Shown: piece after piece, positions 43,051 through 51,822 of the stretch
Layout of the letters: every line of letters begins with the position of its first letter
Position numbering within the stretch: position 1 is the first letter of the stretch
DNA from: Bacteroidales bacterium
Lineage (GTDB): Bacteria > Bacteroidota > Bacteroidia > Bacteroidales > UBA932
Assembly (NCBI GenBank): GCA_017438975.1
Contig: JAFRUH010000009.1
Location: 124,001 to 188,000, forward strand
DNA: 64,000 bases
Direction of reading: 5' to 3'
Notes under the pieces: model-generated
What the model saw: the letters and a program-made list of their open reading frames with translations, nothing else
Told to the model about the DNA's origin: nothing
The model's database searches: none
Translations under genes and position numbers: made by a program

Positions 43051-45984
43051 CTAATCCTCAATAATCCGTATCATCGCCCGGTTTTCCTTGCCGTCGATGC
43101 AGATGGAGAGGGGCTTGGGGAGTGTAATCCTGCGGAGGAACGGAGTCTCTTCCGATGCCGGAAGGCTGTCCAGGAGCGCCATGTCCAGTCTTTCGCCCGG
43201 CCGGGCGTAGGTATCGATATTGATGTACCCGGCGTTGAAGGAGGTCAGGTTCTGGAAGAAATGGCTGCCCTGGCTGGGATCCACCCTGAAATTCTCCAGG
43301 GAACATTCGACGATGACCCTCGCTTCCGAAATGTCGCTCCATTTGACGGGAACCCCGAGTGTCGGGATGCTGGATCCCCAGCGGCCGTATCCGATCAGCA
43401 CATAGTTCTTGTTCTCCTTCCGCATCCGGGTGTTGAGGGCGGTCAGTTCCGTGGCGATCTCGACGGTCTTCAGGGTGTCGAAAGCCTCGGTCTTCACGTA
43501 GACGATGTCCCGGATATCCTCGATCCATCCCGTTCCAAGGGCGTTTTCCGACAGGAGGAAAGCCCCATCCGTATCGATGCCCTTCCAGTCGACGTCGGTG
43601 AAACGGCTGTCGGAAGAGATCGGTCGGATCTGCAGGACGTCGAACTCGGGGACGGGACGGGTCAGGTCTGCGGCGAATTCGATTTCTACCGGGCATTTCA
43701 TCTCGTCCGCGGCGATTTCCAGGAGCTTCCGGAGGATGTCCGCAAGGGGGAAGGTCTCGTATTTCAGGATATGGGAGAAGGTGATGTATTTGGGACCCTC
43801 CGCAAAGGGGGAGTCCACCATCTGCTGATTCCGGAAGTCCCAGGTGGTGACCACTTTCCCGAAGGAGCGGAACCGTTTGCAGTCGGACCGCTCGATCCGG
43901 GCGAGGTTGACCGCGTCGTCGACGGAAGTCTTGAACCGTTCCGGTTTCAGGTCGAGGGCATACATGAACGTCTGGGTATCCCGCATCGTCAGTTCCGGGG
44001 TCGAGGTCTGCAGGACGTGGGAAGGATGGTACGGGGAGAAACGGAGGACCTGCTCTCCGTCGACGACCGCCTTGCCGAGGCCATAGGCGACCTTGGCGAT
44101 CCCTTCCTCGGCCTTTTCGGGCCCGACGGGATAGAAATTGATGCTCCGGGTTACGCCGGATAGGGTCGGGAAATAGTATCCGTCTTCCTCGTTGCCGCAG
44201 ATCTCCTGGATGATGATAGCCATCTTTTCCTCGGAGATGACGTTCGCGGTAGCCGTGATATACCCTTTCGACGCCGCGAAGTAAACCGAGGCGTAGACGC
44301 TCTTGATTGCCTTGAGAAGCAGGCGGAGCATCTGGTCGGGATTGGTGCACAAGGGAATCATATAGGTGGAATACACCCCGGCAAACGGCTGATAATAAGA
44401 GTCTTCCAGCTTTGAGGAGGAGCGGATGGCGAGGGGTTTCCGGGTATCCCTGAGAAAGACCTTCAAGGATTCCACCAGTTCCACGGGAAGGCGGGACGAA
44501 ACGAATTCGGAGAGAAGTTCGGAATCGGTGATATCCGAATTGATGACATACTGGAGACCATTCTCCAGGATGAACCGGTCAAAATAGTCCGTCGTGATGA
44601 CGAGGGTCCGCGGAACGAGGACGCGTACATCCTCCCAATGGTCGTAGAGGTTGTATTTCTGCAGGATATGGTTGATGAAGGCCAGGCCGCGCGCCTTTCC
44701 GCCGAGGGATCCCTCCCCGATTTTCGAGAAGCGGATCGCGTCGTTGTAGGTCGAGGGATTGAACCCCGCTACCACGCCGAGCGCCTGGTTGATCCGGAAA
44801 TCGTGGATCGCATCGATGGCGGTCTTCCGGATCGTTTCGAGGTCTTCTTCCTCCAGCGGCCTGACGAGGTTTCCGACGGAGAAGATGCCCCGTGCCATCA
44901 GCCACTTGGAAAGATAGTTCTTGGCGATGAGATGCCGGAGCATCTCTTCAGAGAGTTCCGACAGGATCATTTCCACCTCATACAGGTCCCTTCCCCGCAT
45001 CATTTCCCGGCCGGTCCGGGGATCCGTAACGACGAAATCGCCGAACCCAAATTCCCGGCCGATGTAGTCCGTAACCTCCTGGGTAAGGGTCTTGGAAGTC
45101 TTGACGGCGAATCCTGCCCCGATCGCCAGGGCGTCGTCCCGCATGCTTTCCTGGGAGGACTGCATCAGGACCGGCATCTTCGGGTCGATCTTCCGGATCA
45201 TCCGGACGAGGTCGAATCCTGCGTCCAGTTTTTCGTCCTTGGGTGCGTCGTCCCGGTGCAGGACGAAGCCGATGTCCGTAATGACCCCGAGGAGATTTTT
45301 CCGGTAGCGGGAATAGAGTGAGACGGCGTCCTCGTAGTTGGTAGCCATCAGGATCTTGGGACGCGCCCTTTTCCGGAGAATCTGCTGGGTCTCGTTGAGG
45401 GCGTCCCGGATCGATTCGCTGTTCTGCTGGAGGATGACTTTATAAAGGACGGGGAGGTAGGTCGAATAATAGCGGATCGAGTCTTCGACGAGCAGGATGG
45501 CCTGCACGCCGGACTCAAGGATGTCATGCTCGGCATTCAGCTTGTCCTCGAGGAGCTTGATGATGGCGATGATGAGGTCCGTGGAGTTGTTCCAGCAGAA
45601 GATATAGTCGATGCCTGAGCGGTCCCGGCTCTCCATCTGCCGGTAGAGCTCCCGGGAGAAGGAGGTAAGCAGGACGACCGGGGTCTGGGGAGCGTATCCC
45701 TTCATCTGGCGGGCGAAATCGAAGACATCGACTTCCCCGACATTGTACATCGTGATGACGAGGTCGAACCGCTGTCCTGCCGCCGTGAGGGCGAGAGCGT
45801 CCAGGGTGGTCTCGACCCGGTCGATCTGGGGCGGGTTGCTCAGGTTCAGGTCGGAGTATTCCCGGGTGATCTGGACTTCGATCCTTCCGTCTTCCTCCAG
45901 GGAAAAGCGGTCGTAATTGTTGCACACGAGGAGGATCCGCCGGATTCTCCGGGTCATCAAAGGGGTGTTTTCACGGATTTGCAT
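43051..45984 (-). CDS. Tandem receiver-like domains fused to a PPDK/PEP-synthase ATP-grasp domain
   Basis: 977 residues, no signal peptide. Two response-regulator-like domains come first: about 15-145 (LLVCNNYDRF, FDLVITMYNVG, TPVVLLTSF) and about 160-330. The second looks canonical: LLVEDSIRYYS, GVITDIGF with the acceptor-position Asp, KMPVLMQSS, AVKTS. From about 425 to 790 lies the nucleotide-binding domain of pyruvate phosphate dikinase/PEP synthase: GSLGGKARGLAF, LAIRSSSKLEDS..FAGVYSTY, IQEICGN and FDVLQIRPI. The swivelling phosphohistidine domain and PEP-binding barrel are not recognisable in the last 190 residues. It may be a phosphotransferase or a regulatory ATP-binding protein, not a standard PpsA. 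Confidence 0.85.
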   Translation of the reverse strand: MQIRENTPLMTRRIRRILLVCNNYDRFSLEEDGRIEVQITREYSDLNLSNPPQIDRVETTLDALALTAAGQRFDLVITMYNVGEVDVFDFARQMKGYAPQTPVVLLTSFSRELYRQMESRDRSGIDYIFCWNNSTDLIIAIIKLLEDKLNAEHDILESGVQAILLVEDSIRYYSTYLPVLYKVILQQNSESIRDALNETQQILRKRARPKILMATNYEDAVSLYSRYRKNLLGVITDIGFVLHRDDAPKDEKLDAGFDLVRMIRKIDPKMPVLMQSSQESMRDDALAIGAGFAVKTSKTLTQEVTDYIGREFGFGDFVVTDPRTGREMMRGRDLYEVEMILSELSEEMLRHLIAKNYLSKWLMARGIFSVGNLVRPLEEEDLETIRKTAIDAIHDFRINQALGVVAGFNPSTYNDAIRFSKIGEGSLGGKARGLAFINHILQKYNLYDHWEDVRVLVPRTLVITTDYFDRFILENGLQYVINSDITDSELLSEFVSSRLPVELVESLKVFLRDTRKPLAIRSSSKLEDSYYQPFAGVYSTYMIPLCTNPDQMLRLLLKAIKSVYASVYFAASKGYITATANVISEEKMAIIIQEICGNEEDGYYFPTLSGVTRSINFYPVGPEKAEEGIAKVAYGLGKAVVDGEQVLRFSPYHPSHVLQTSTPELTMRDTQTFMYALDLKPERFKTSVDDAVNLARIERSDCKRFRSFGKVVTTWDFRNQQMVDSPFAEGPKYITFSHILKYETFPLADILRKLLEIAADEMKCPVEIEFAADLTRPVPEFDVLQIRPISSDSRFTDVDWKGIDTDGAFLLSENALGTGWIEDIRDIVYVKTEAFDTLKTVEIATELTALNTRMRKENKNYVLIGYGRWGSSIPTLGVPVKWSDISEARVIVECSLENFRVDPSQGSHFFQNLTSFNAGYINIDTYARPGERLDMALLDSLPASEETPFLRRITLPKPLSICIDGKENRAMIRIIED

Positions 45985-46003
45985 CTGTACAGGTTCGTTT
46001 CTG

Positions 46004-46011
46004 CAAAAATA
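46004..46011 (-). promoter_or_regulatory. -7 element of the receiver-PPDK gene
   Basis: TATTTTTG on the minus strand, 19 bases before the ATG at 45984, implying a leader of about 15 bases. Confidence 0.55.
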
Positions 46012-46034
46012 ATGATAATTTTCAGGATAATTGT

Positions 46035-46042
46035 TAATTTTG
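46035..46042 (+). promoter_or_regulatory. -7 element of the WYL-asnA unit
   Basis: TAATTTTG on the plus strand, 19 bases before the WYL gene ATG and divergent from the element at 46004. Confidence 0.5.
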
Positions 46043-46061
46043 CAGAAACACCGGCAGGAAG

Positions 46062-46964
46062 ATGGTCTCGGAACTGTTAGACAAATATTTGTGGCTGATG
46101 CAGACGCTCGTCGATGCGGGGGAGAGGGGACTGTCCCTGGAGGAAATCACTTCCCGGTGGACCGCCCGTTACGGCGCGCCCTATCCCCGCAGGACCTTCA
46201 ACAACCACAGGACGGCCATCTCGGACCTTTTCGGAATCGAAATCCTATGCGACCGCAGCACCAACCGCTACCGGATGGACGAGTTCGCCGTGGATACCCG
46301 CCAGAGTATCGACTGGCTGGTCAACACCTTCACCGTCAACAGCCTGCTTTCCTCCGGAAAGGAACGGCTATCCGGCCGCGTTTCCGTCGAAGACATCCCT
46401 TCCGGCCACCGTTTTCTCACCCGGATCATGGAGGCGATGCTCGACAACAAGGTGATCCGCATCAGTTACCGCAAATACAGCGGCTCCCGCCCAGAGACCC
46501 TTCATGTCCATCCCTACGCGGTCAAGGAATTTGCGAAGCGATGGTACCTGACCGGATTCTGCCGTGAACGCGGGGGAGTCCGCGTTTACGGACTGGACCG
46601 GATCGGGGAGGCTGATGTGCTGGACGAGACCTTCAAGATGCCCCGGGACTACGACGTGAACGACGAGTTCAAGTTCAGTTACGGCCCTTACCGTCCCGAT
46701 GGTCTCAAACCGAGGATCATCCGCCTGAAGGCTTATGGAACCGAAGCGGCCTATCTGCAGGACCTCCCCCTGCATCCCAGCCAGACCCTCGTCGAATCCG
46801 GGGACGGTTATTCCGTCTTCCGGCTCTACCTGATTCCGACCCGGAACTTCACCATGGACCTGTGCAAATTCGGCCCCGGTGTTGAAATACTCGAACCACA
46901 GACACTTAAAGACGCAGTAACCGCTCAGTTGCAGCAAACGTTGGATCTTTATAAAAAGCATTGA
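46062..46964 (+). CDS. WYL-domain transcriptional regulator
   Basis: 300 residues. An N-terminal HTH-like region (about 5-75: KYLWLMQTLVDAGERGLSLEEITSRW, RRTFNNHRTAISDLFG) is followed by a WYL domain (about 140-220: NKVIRISYRKYSG, LHVHPYAVKEFAKRWYLTGFCRE, VRVYGLDRIGEADVL) and a C-terminal WCX-like extension. WYL proteins respond to small ligands or nucleic acids and often regulate DNA-damage or defence genes. Here the stop is two bases before the asnA start and no defence system is adjacent. Confidence 0.92.
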   Translation: MVSELLDKYLWLMQTLVDAGERGLSLEEITSRWTARYGAPYPRRTFNNHRTAISDLFGIEILCDRSTNRYRMDEFAVDTRQSIDWLVNTFTVNSLLSSGKERLSGRVSVEDIPSGHRFLTRIMEAMLDNKVIRISYRKYSGSRPETLHVHPYAVKEFAKRWYLTGFCRERGGVRVYGLDRIGEADVLDETFKMPRDYDVNDEFKFSYGPYRPDGLKPRIIRLKAYGTEAAYLQDLPLHPSQTLVESGDGYSVFRLYLIPTRNFTMDLCKFGPGVEILEPQTLKDAVTAQLQQTLDLYKKH

Positions 46965-46966
46965 CC

Positions 46967-48004
46967 ATGTCACTCGTCATTCCACAAGGTTACCGCAATC
47001 TGCTCGGAGACACCGAGCATACGGAAAAGGCCATCAAGGCCGTCAAGGATATGTTCCAGGACAACCTGTCCGCCCAGCTGGCCCTGCTCCGGGTCACGGC
47101 TCCGATGGTCGTCCTCTCAGGCACCGGCATCAACGACGACCTGAACGGCGTCGAACGTCCCGTCCGTTTCCCCGTGAAGGGAATGGAGGAGCGCGAGGCT
47201 GAGGTCGTCCATTCCCTGGCGAAATGGAAACGGCTCAAACTCGGAGAGTTGGGAATCGCCCCCGGCAGGGGAATCTATACGGATATGAACGCCCTCCGTC
47301 CGGATGAGGAACTGGACAACCTGCACTCGATCTATGTCGACCAGTGGGACTGGGAGAAGGTCATCCGGAAGGAAGACCGCAACCTGGACTTCCTCAAGCG
47401 GACGGTCCGCCGGATCTACGAGGCGATCAAGGTGACAGAGAACAAGCTCTATGTGGAATTCCCTCAGATCGTTCCGGAACTGCCCGACGAAATCCACTTC
47501 ATCCATTCCGAGGAACTGCTGGCCCGGTATCCCGGCCTGACGGCGAAGGAGCGCGAAACCGAGATTGTCCGGGAATACGGTGCCGTCTTCATCATCGGTA
47601 TCGGCGGGGTCCTTGCCGACGGGACGATCCATGACGGGCGCGCCGCGGACTACGATGACTGGAGCACCCCGAACGGGGAGGACTACCGGGGTCTCAACGG
47701 GGACATCCTCCTCTGGAACCAGGTTCTCGGCTGTGCCTTCGAGGTCTCGAGCATGGGCATCCGGGTAGACGAAGAGGCCCTCCGGACCCAGCTCGCCATC
47801 CGGGGACAGTCCTGGAAGGAGAATCTCTATTTCCACCGTCTCCTTCTTGATGGGAAACTGCCCTATACGATCGGCGGCGGTATCGGTCAGTCGCGGCTTT
47901 GCATGTACCTGCTCCGGAAGGCCCATATCGGGGAAATCCAGTCCTCCCTCTGGCCGGAGACGATGCGGGTCCTCTGCCACGAGGCCGGAATCGAATTGGT
48001 GTAA
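46967..48004 (+). CDS. asnA: Aspartate-ammonia ligase (asparagine synthetase A)
   Basis: 345 residues from the ATG at 46967. TEHTEKAIKAVKDMFQDNL, RVTAPMVVLSGTGINDDLNG, YTDMNALRPDEELDNLHSIYVDQWDWEKVI, DYDDWSTPN and GGGIGQSRLCMYLL are characteristic of AsnA, a class II aminoacyl-tRNA-synthetase-like enzyme that makes asparagine from aspartate, ammonia and ATP. The family is about 330 residues, so the length fits. It follows the WYL gene with two bases between them, an unusual pairing. Confidence 0.97.
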   Translation: MSLVIPQGYRNLLGDTEHTEKAIKAVKDMFQDNLSAQLALLRVTAPMVVLSGTGINDDLNGVERPVRFPVKGMEEREAEVVHSLAKWKRLKLGELGIAPGRGIYTDMNALRPDEELDNLHSIYVDQWDWEKVIRKEDRNLDFLKRTVRRIYEAIKVTENKLYVEFPQIVPELPDEIHFIHSEELLARYPGLTAKERETEIVREYGAVFIIGIGGVLADGTIHDGRAADYDDWSTPNGEDYRGLNGDILLWNQVLGCAFEVSSMGIRVDEEALRTQLAIRGQSWKENLYFHRLLLDGKLPYTIGGGIGQSRLCMYLLRKAHIGEIQSSLWPETMRVLCHEAGIELV

Positions 48005-48016
48005 AAATGTACATAT

Positions 48017-50224
48017 ATGAAAATCAAGTCCTTATTGGTATCCATGGCCGCTTTGGCGGTCCTGGCTTCTTGCGGTGAAGATATGAAAGAACAGCCCGGT
48101 TATATCGGTCCGTCCGATCCCGAAATCGCCGGCGGCGTTATGAGTCCTGAGGTGCTTCTTTCCTTCGGGCGCCTTTCCGACCCCCAGCTTTCCCCGGACG
48201 GGAAGACCGTCCTCTACGGAGTTTCCTATACCTCGATCGAGGAGAACCGGAGCGTCCGGAACCTGTTCACCATCCCTTCGGGCGGTGGAGAGAAGGTCCA
48301 GCTCACCTTTGAAGGAAAGAGCGTTTCGAACGCCCGTTGGTCTGCGGATGGGAAGGAGATCTTTTTCCTGCAGGGCGGACAGCTTTACAAGGCACCGTTC
48401 AAGGCCGGCCGGCTCGGCAAGAAAGTGCTCCTCAGCGATGTCCCGGCCGGGATCGACGAATTCGCCCTCTCTCCCGACAATGCCCAGATTCTCTATGTCA
48501 GCGGTGTCCATAGCGCCGTGGAGCGCCCCGTGGATACGGACCCGATGCTCTCCAAGGCCAACGCCTATGCCACGGAGGACCTGATGTACCGGCACTGGGA
48601 CCACTGGGTCGAAACGATCTCCCATTCCTTCGTCGCACCGCTTTCCGGCGGCCCCGTGACTCTCGACCGCTCCCTGGACATCCTCGGCGGTCCCGATGTC
48701 CTGTTCCAGCTGCCGAACGGCCCCTTCGGCGGGATCGAGCAGCTTGCCTGGAGCCCGGACGGACGCTACATTGCCTATTCCTGCCAGAAGAAAACCGGCA
48801 AGGAGTACGCATTCTCGACCAATACGGAGATTTTCCTCTATTGCATCCTGACCGGAGAGACGACTGTCGTCAAGGCAGGCGGCGGCTATGATACGGAGCC
48901 GGTCTGGAGCCCGGACGGCAAGCACCTGGCTTTCCTGAGCATGGCGAGGGACGGGTATGAGGCCGACCAGATCCGCCTGATGGTCGCTGATCTCGCCTAT
49001 GAGAAAGAAGGAGAGGGACAGACGGCCAATCCGTCCGTTTCGGCGATCCGGGCCCTCGATTTCCCGTTCAACGTCGAGTCTCCGTCCTGGAGCGCCGACG
49101 GAAGCCGCCTGTATTTCTCCGCTTTGTATGACAAGGCCGTCCAGGGCATCTACGAAACCCCGGCCGACCTCTCCTCCGTGCGCCTTCTGACCGCGGACGG
49201 CGACTGGCATGACTATTCGTCTCCTTTCGGCGTCCTGGAAGACGGAACCCTGCTTACAACCTGGTGCAGTATGGATTTCCCGACCGAAATCGTTGCCGTC
49301 AAGGATGCCACGGCGAACCAGCTGACCGATGAGAACGGGCATATCCTTTCCCGTCTCGCCGCCCATAAGACGGAGCAGCGGATGGTCCGGACCGTCGACG
49401 GGGAGGAGATGGTTACCTGGGTGCTCTTCCCGCCCGAATTCGACCCTGCCAAGACCTATCCGGCCATCGAGATCTTCCTCGGCGGCCCGCAGGGCACCCT
49501 CAGCCAGGGATGGTCCTACCGCTGGAATTACCGGCTCATGGCCTCCCAGGGCTATGTGGTCGTGCTCCCGAACCGTCGGGGCACAACGGCCTTCGGCCAG
49601 CCCTGGTGCGAAGAGATTTCGGGCGATTACATCGGATTGAACATGCAGGATTACATCTCCGCCGGCAAGATGATCAAGGCGGAGCCCTATGTCGGGAAAC
49701 TGGCCGGATGCGGAGCGAGCTACGGCGGTTACTCCGTCTATTATATGGCGGGTATCCATGGTGACCTGTACGACTGTTTCATCGCCCACGCCGGCATCTT
49801 CAACGAGGAGCATATGTACATGACGACCGAGGAGATGTGGTTCCCGAACTGGGACAACGGCGGTCTGCACGAGTATGCCTTCACGCCCGGCGAGACCGGC
49901 CCCGCGGGGGACGGCGAGACCTTCGGCGGTCTCCGGCAGGGAGGCTCTCCCTGGAGCAAGGCTCCGAAGGCGGTCCGGCACTACACGAATTCTCCGCACC
50001 TTCTTGTGAAGAACTGGCATACGCCAATCCTGTGCATCCACGGCGGAAACGATTTCCGGGTTCCGTACGATGAGGGCATGGCGGCGTTCAATGCCGCGCA
50101 GATGATGGGGGTTCCGTCGAAGCTGATCGTTTTCCCGGAGGAGAATCACTGGATCCTCAAGCCGCAGAACGCTCTCTACTGGCATCGCTCCTACTTCAAC
50201 TGGCTGGACCGCTGGACGAAATAA
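48017..50224 (+). CDS. S9-family prolyl oligopeptidase-like lipoprotein
   Basis: 735 residues, lipobox LASC (Cys19). The N-terminal two thirds are a beta-propeller with repeated D-G-K/R motifs (LSPDGKTVLYG, WSADGKEIFFL, WSPDGRYIAYSC, WSPDGKHLAFL). The C-terminal alpha/beta-hydrolase domain has nucleophile Ser568 in GASYGGY, Asp679 in GGNDFRVP and His711 in EENHWI. This matches dipeptidyl-/acylaminoacyl-peptidases (S9C type) that trim peptides in the periplasm of Bacteroidales. It is 12 bases downstream of asnA and ends 11 bases before an inverted-repeat element. Confidence 0.94.
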   Translation: MKIKSLLVSMAALAVLASCGEDMKEQPGYIGPSDPEIAGGVMSPEVLLSFGRLSDPQLSPDGKTVLYGVSYTSIEENRSVRNLFTIPSGGGEKVQLTFEGKSVSNARWSADGKEIFFLQGGQLYKAPFKAGRLGKKVLLSDVPAGIDEFALSPDNAQILYVSGVHSAVERPVDTDPMLSKANAYATEDLMYRHWDHWVETISHSFVAPLSGGPVTLDRSLDILGGPDVLFQLPNGPFGGIEQLAWSPDGRYIAYSCQKKTGKEYAFSTNTEIFLYCILTGETTVVKAGGGYDTEPVWSPDGKHLAFLSMARDGYEADQIRLMVADLAYEKEGEGQTANPSVSAIRALDFPFNVESPSWSADGSRLYFSALYDKAVQGIYETPADLSSVRLLTADGDWHDYSSPFGVLEDGTLLTTWCSMDFPTEIVAVKDATANQLTDENGHILSRLAAHKTEQRMVRTVDGEEMVTWVLFPPEFDPAKTYPAIEIFLGGPQGTLSQGWSYRWNYRLMASQGYVVVLPNRRGTTAFGQPWCEEISGDYIGLNMQDYISAGKMIKAEPYVGKLAGCGASYGGYSVYYMAGIHGDLYDCFIAHAGIFNEEHMYMTTEEMWFPNWDNGGLHEYAFTPGETGPAGDGETFGGLRQGGSPWSKAPKAVRHYTNSPHLLVKNWHTPILCIHGGNDFRVPYDEGMAAFNAAQMMGVPSKLIVFPEENHWILKPQNALYWHRSYFNWLDRWTK

Positions 50225-50235
50225 TCAGAGGACTA

Positions 50236-50350
50236 AGGAAGGCAGACTCCGTCTCCCTGAACCCATGCCACCCTCGGCAATGTAAGAGGGAGGGGCCCCT
50301 TGGGGAGGGGTCGCGAAGCGACGGTTCAGGGAGACGGAGTCTGCCTTCCT
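50236..50350. repeat. Perfect 28-bp inverted repeat with a 59-base structured centre
   Basis: Left arm 50236-50263 (AGGAAGGCAGACTCC...GAACC) and right arm 50323-50350 are exact reverse complements. The 59-base centre holds a further small hairpin (GTCGC-GAA-GCGAC at about 50310-50322) and G/C-rich imperfect pairs around GAGGGAGGGG and CCCCTTGGGG. It fills the gap between the convergent S9-peptidase and nhaC genes. It may work as a terminator, but its arm length, symmetry and internal order resemble a MITE or REP-type dispersed element. No other copy is in the window. Confidence 0.8.
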
Positions 50351-50355
50351 GACCG

Positions 50356-51810
50356 TTATTCTGCGGCGGGTTCGTGCCGGACGATCTTCCAGCCGATGGC
50401 GGCGATCAGGATGCTCATCAAGGGACTGATGAGGCAGAAGAACGCGAAAGGCGCATAGACGAGGGTCGGGACGGACAGGATCGTCGCCTGCGTCATTCCG
50501 CAGCTTCCCCAGGGAACGAGCGGGGAAGTCACCGTGGCACTGTCCTCGACGGTCCTGCTCAGCAGCCGCATCTCGAACCCCTTCTTCCGGTACAGTTCCC
50601 GGTAGATGTCCGAATCCATGATGATCGAAAGGTACTGGTCGCTCACCGTCGCGTTCAGGAAAACACCGGTCAGGACCGTGCATGAAACGATGCCGGTCCT
50701 GTTTTTCGCCATCGGCAGGAGCAGTTCCGCAATCCTGCCGATCATGCCCGTCGCCTTCATGCACCCTCCGAAACACATCGCGCAGATGATGAGGTAGACC
50801 GTATTGAGCATCCCGAACATGCCCCGGCTGGAAACCAGGTTGTCGATTTCAGGGACGCCGGTCGAAAGGGTCACGGAGTCGTAGAAGGACCGGACCGTTC
50901 CGGTGAAGAGCAGTTTCGCTTCCGACCCTCCCGAAGGAAGGACCTGGAGGGCGATTTCGCGGAGGATATGCGGCTGGGCGATACAGGCGGCCACGGCGGC
51001 GAGGACTGAGGAGATTCCGAGCACCGCGACCGCGGGGAAGCGCTTGTAGATCATCCAGACCGTGATGAGCGGAACGACCAGGAGGAAGAGGGAGATATGG
51101 AACTTGCTTCCGAGCGTCTCCGTGTACAGGGAGATGTCCGACGATCCCGCTCCGGTACTCCCGAGTCCGAGGACGAGATAAATCACAAGGGCGATGACGA
51201 TGGACGGGACGGTCGTGAAGAACATATATCGGATATGCTGGAACAGGGGAACTCCGTTGACAGATGAGGCCATCACGGTCGTGTCGGAAAGGGGAGAGAT
51301 TTTGTCTCCGAAATAGGCCCCGGAAATGATGGCCCCCGCCGTCAGGGCGGTAGAGAATCCGAGGGCCTGCCCGATTCCGAGCAGGGCGACGCCGATCGTC
51401 GCGATCGTGGTCCATGAACTTCCGATCATCACCGAGACGATGCTGCAGATCACGCAGGCGGAGAGGAGGAATACCTTGGGGTGGATGATCTGCACCCCGT
51501 AATAGATCAGGGTCGGGACGATCCCGCTCATGGTCCAGGTCCCCGAAATGGCTCCGATCAGGAAGAGGATCATGATGGCGCCGGTGACATTCCGGATATC
51601 CGTCGAGACGGTTTCGCGGATGGCCTTCCATTCCGTCTTGAAGCAGGTCATGCCGAGAAGGATGCAGACGCCGGAGGAGAGCAGCAGGGAAACCTGGCTG
51701 GCTCCGAGGATGGAATCGCTTCCGAAAATGCTGATACAGAGCGCCAGGAGAACGATCAGCACGGCAAGGGGGATCAGGGAGATGAGCGTCGGGGAGAGTT
51801 TGCCTTTCAT
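50356..51810 (-). CDS. nhaC: NhaC-family Na+/H+ antiporter
   Basis: 484 residues, about 11-12 membrane helices. MIGSSWTTIATIGVALLGIGQALGF, AGAIISGAYFGDKISPLSDTTVMASS and NATVSDQYLSIIMDSDIYRELYRKKG with SRTVEDSATVTSPLVPWGSCGMTQ are typical of the NhaC family, which exchanges sodium, malate-lactate or other small solutes for protons. Substrate cannot be separated by eye. It is 12 bases downstream of recG and ends next to the inverted-repeat element. Confidence 0.92.
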   Translation of the reverse strand: MKGKLSPTLISLIPLAVLIVLLALCISIFGSDSILGASQVSLLLSSGVCILLGMTCFKTEWKAIRETVSTDIRNVTGAIMILFLIGAISGTWTMSGIVPTLIYYGVQIIHPKVFLLSACVICSIVSVMIGSSWTTIATIGVALLGIGQALGFSTALTAGAIISGAYFGDKISPLSDTTVMASSVNGVPLFQHIRYMFFTTVPSIVIALVIYLVLGLGSTGAGSSDISLYTETLGSKFHISLFLLVVPLITVWMIYKRFPAVAVLGISSVLAAVAACIAQPHILREIALQVLPSGGSEAKLLFTGTVRSFYDSVTLSTGVPEIDNLVSSRGMFGMLNTVYLIICAMCFGGCMKATGMIGRIAELLLPMAKNRTGIVSCTVLTGVFLNATVSDQYLSIIMDSDIYRELYRKKGFEMRLLSRTVEDSATVTSPLVPWGSCGMTQATILSVPTLVYAPFAFFCLISPLMSILIAAIGWKIVRHEPAAE

Positions 51811-51822
51811 GGGGAGATACCG

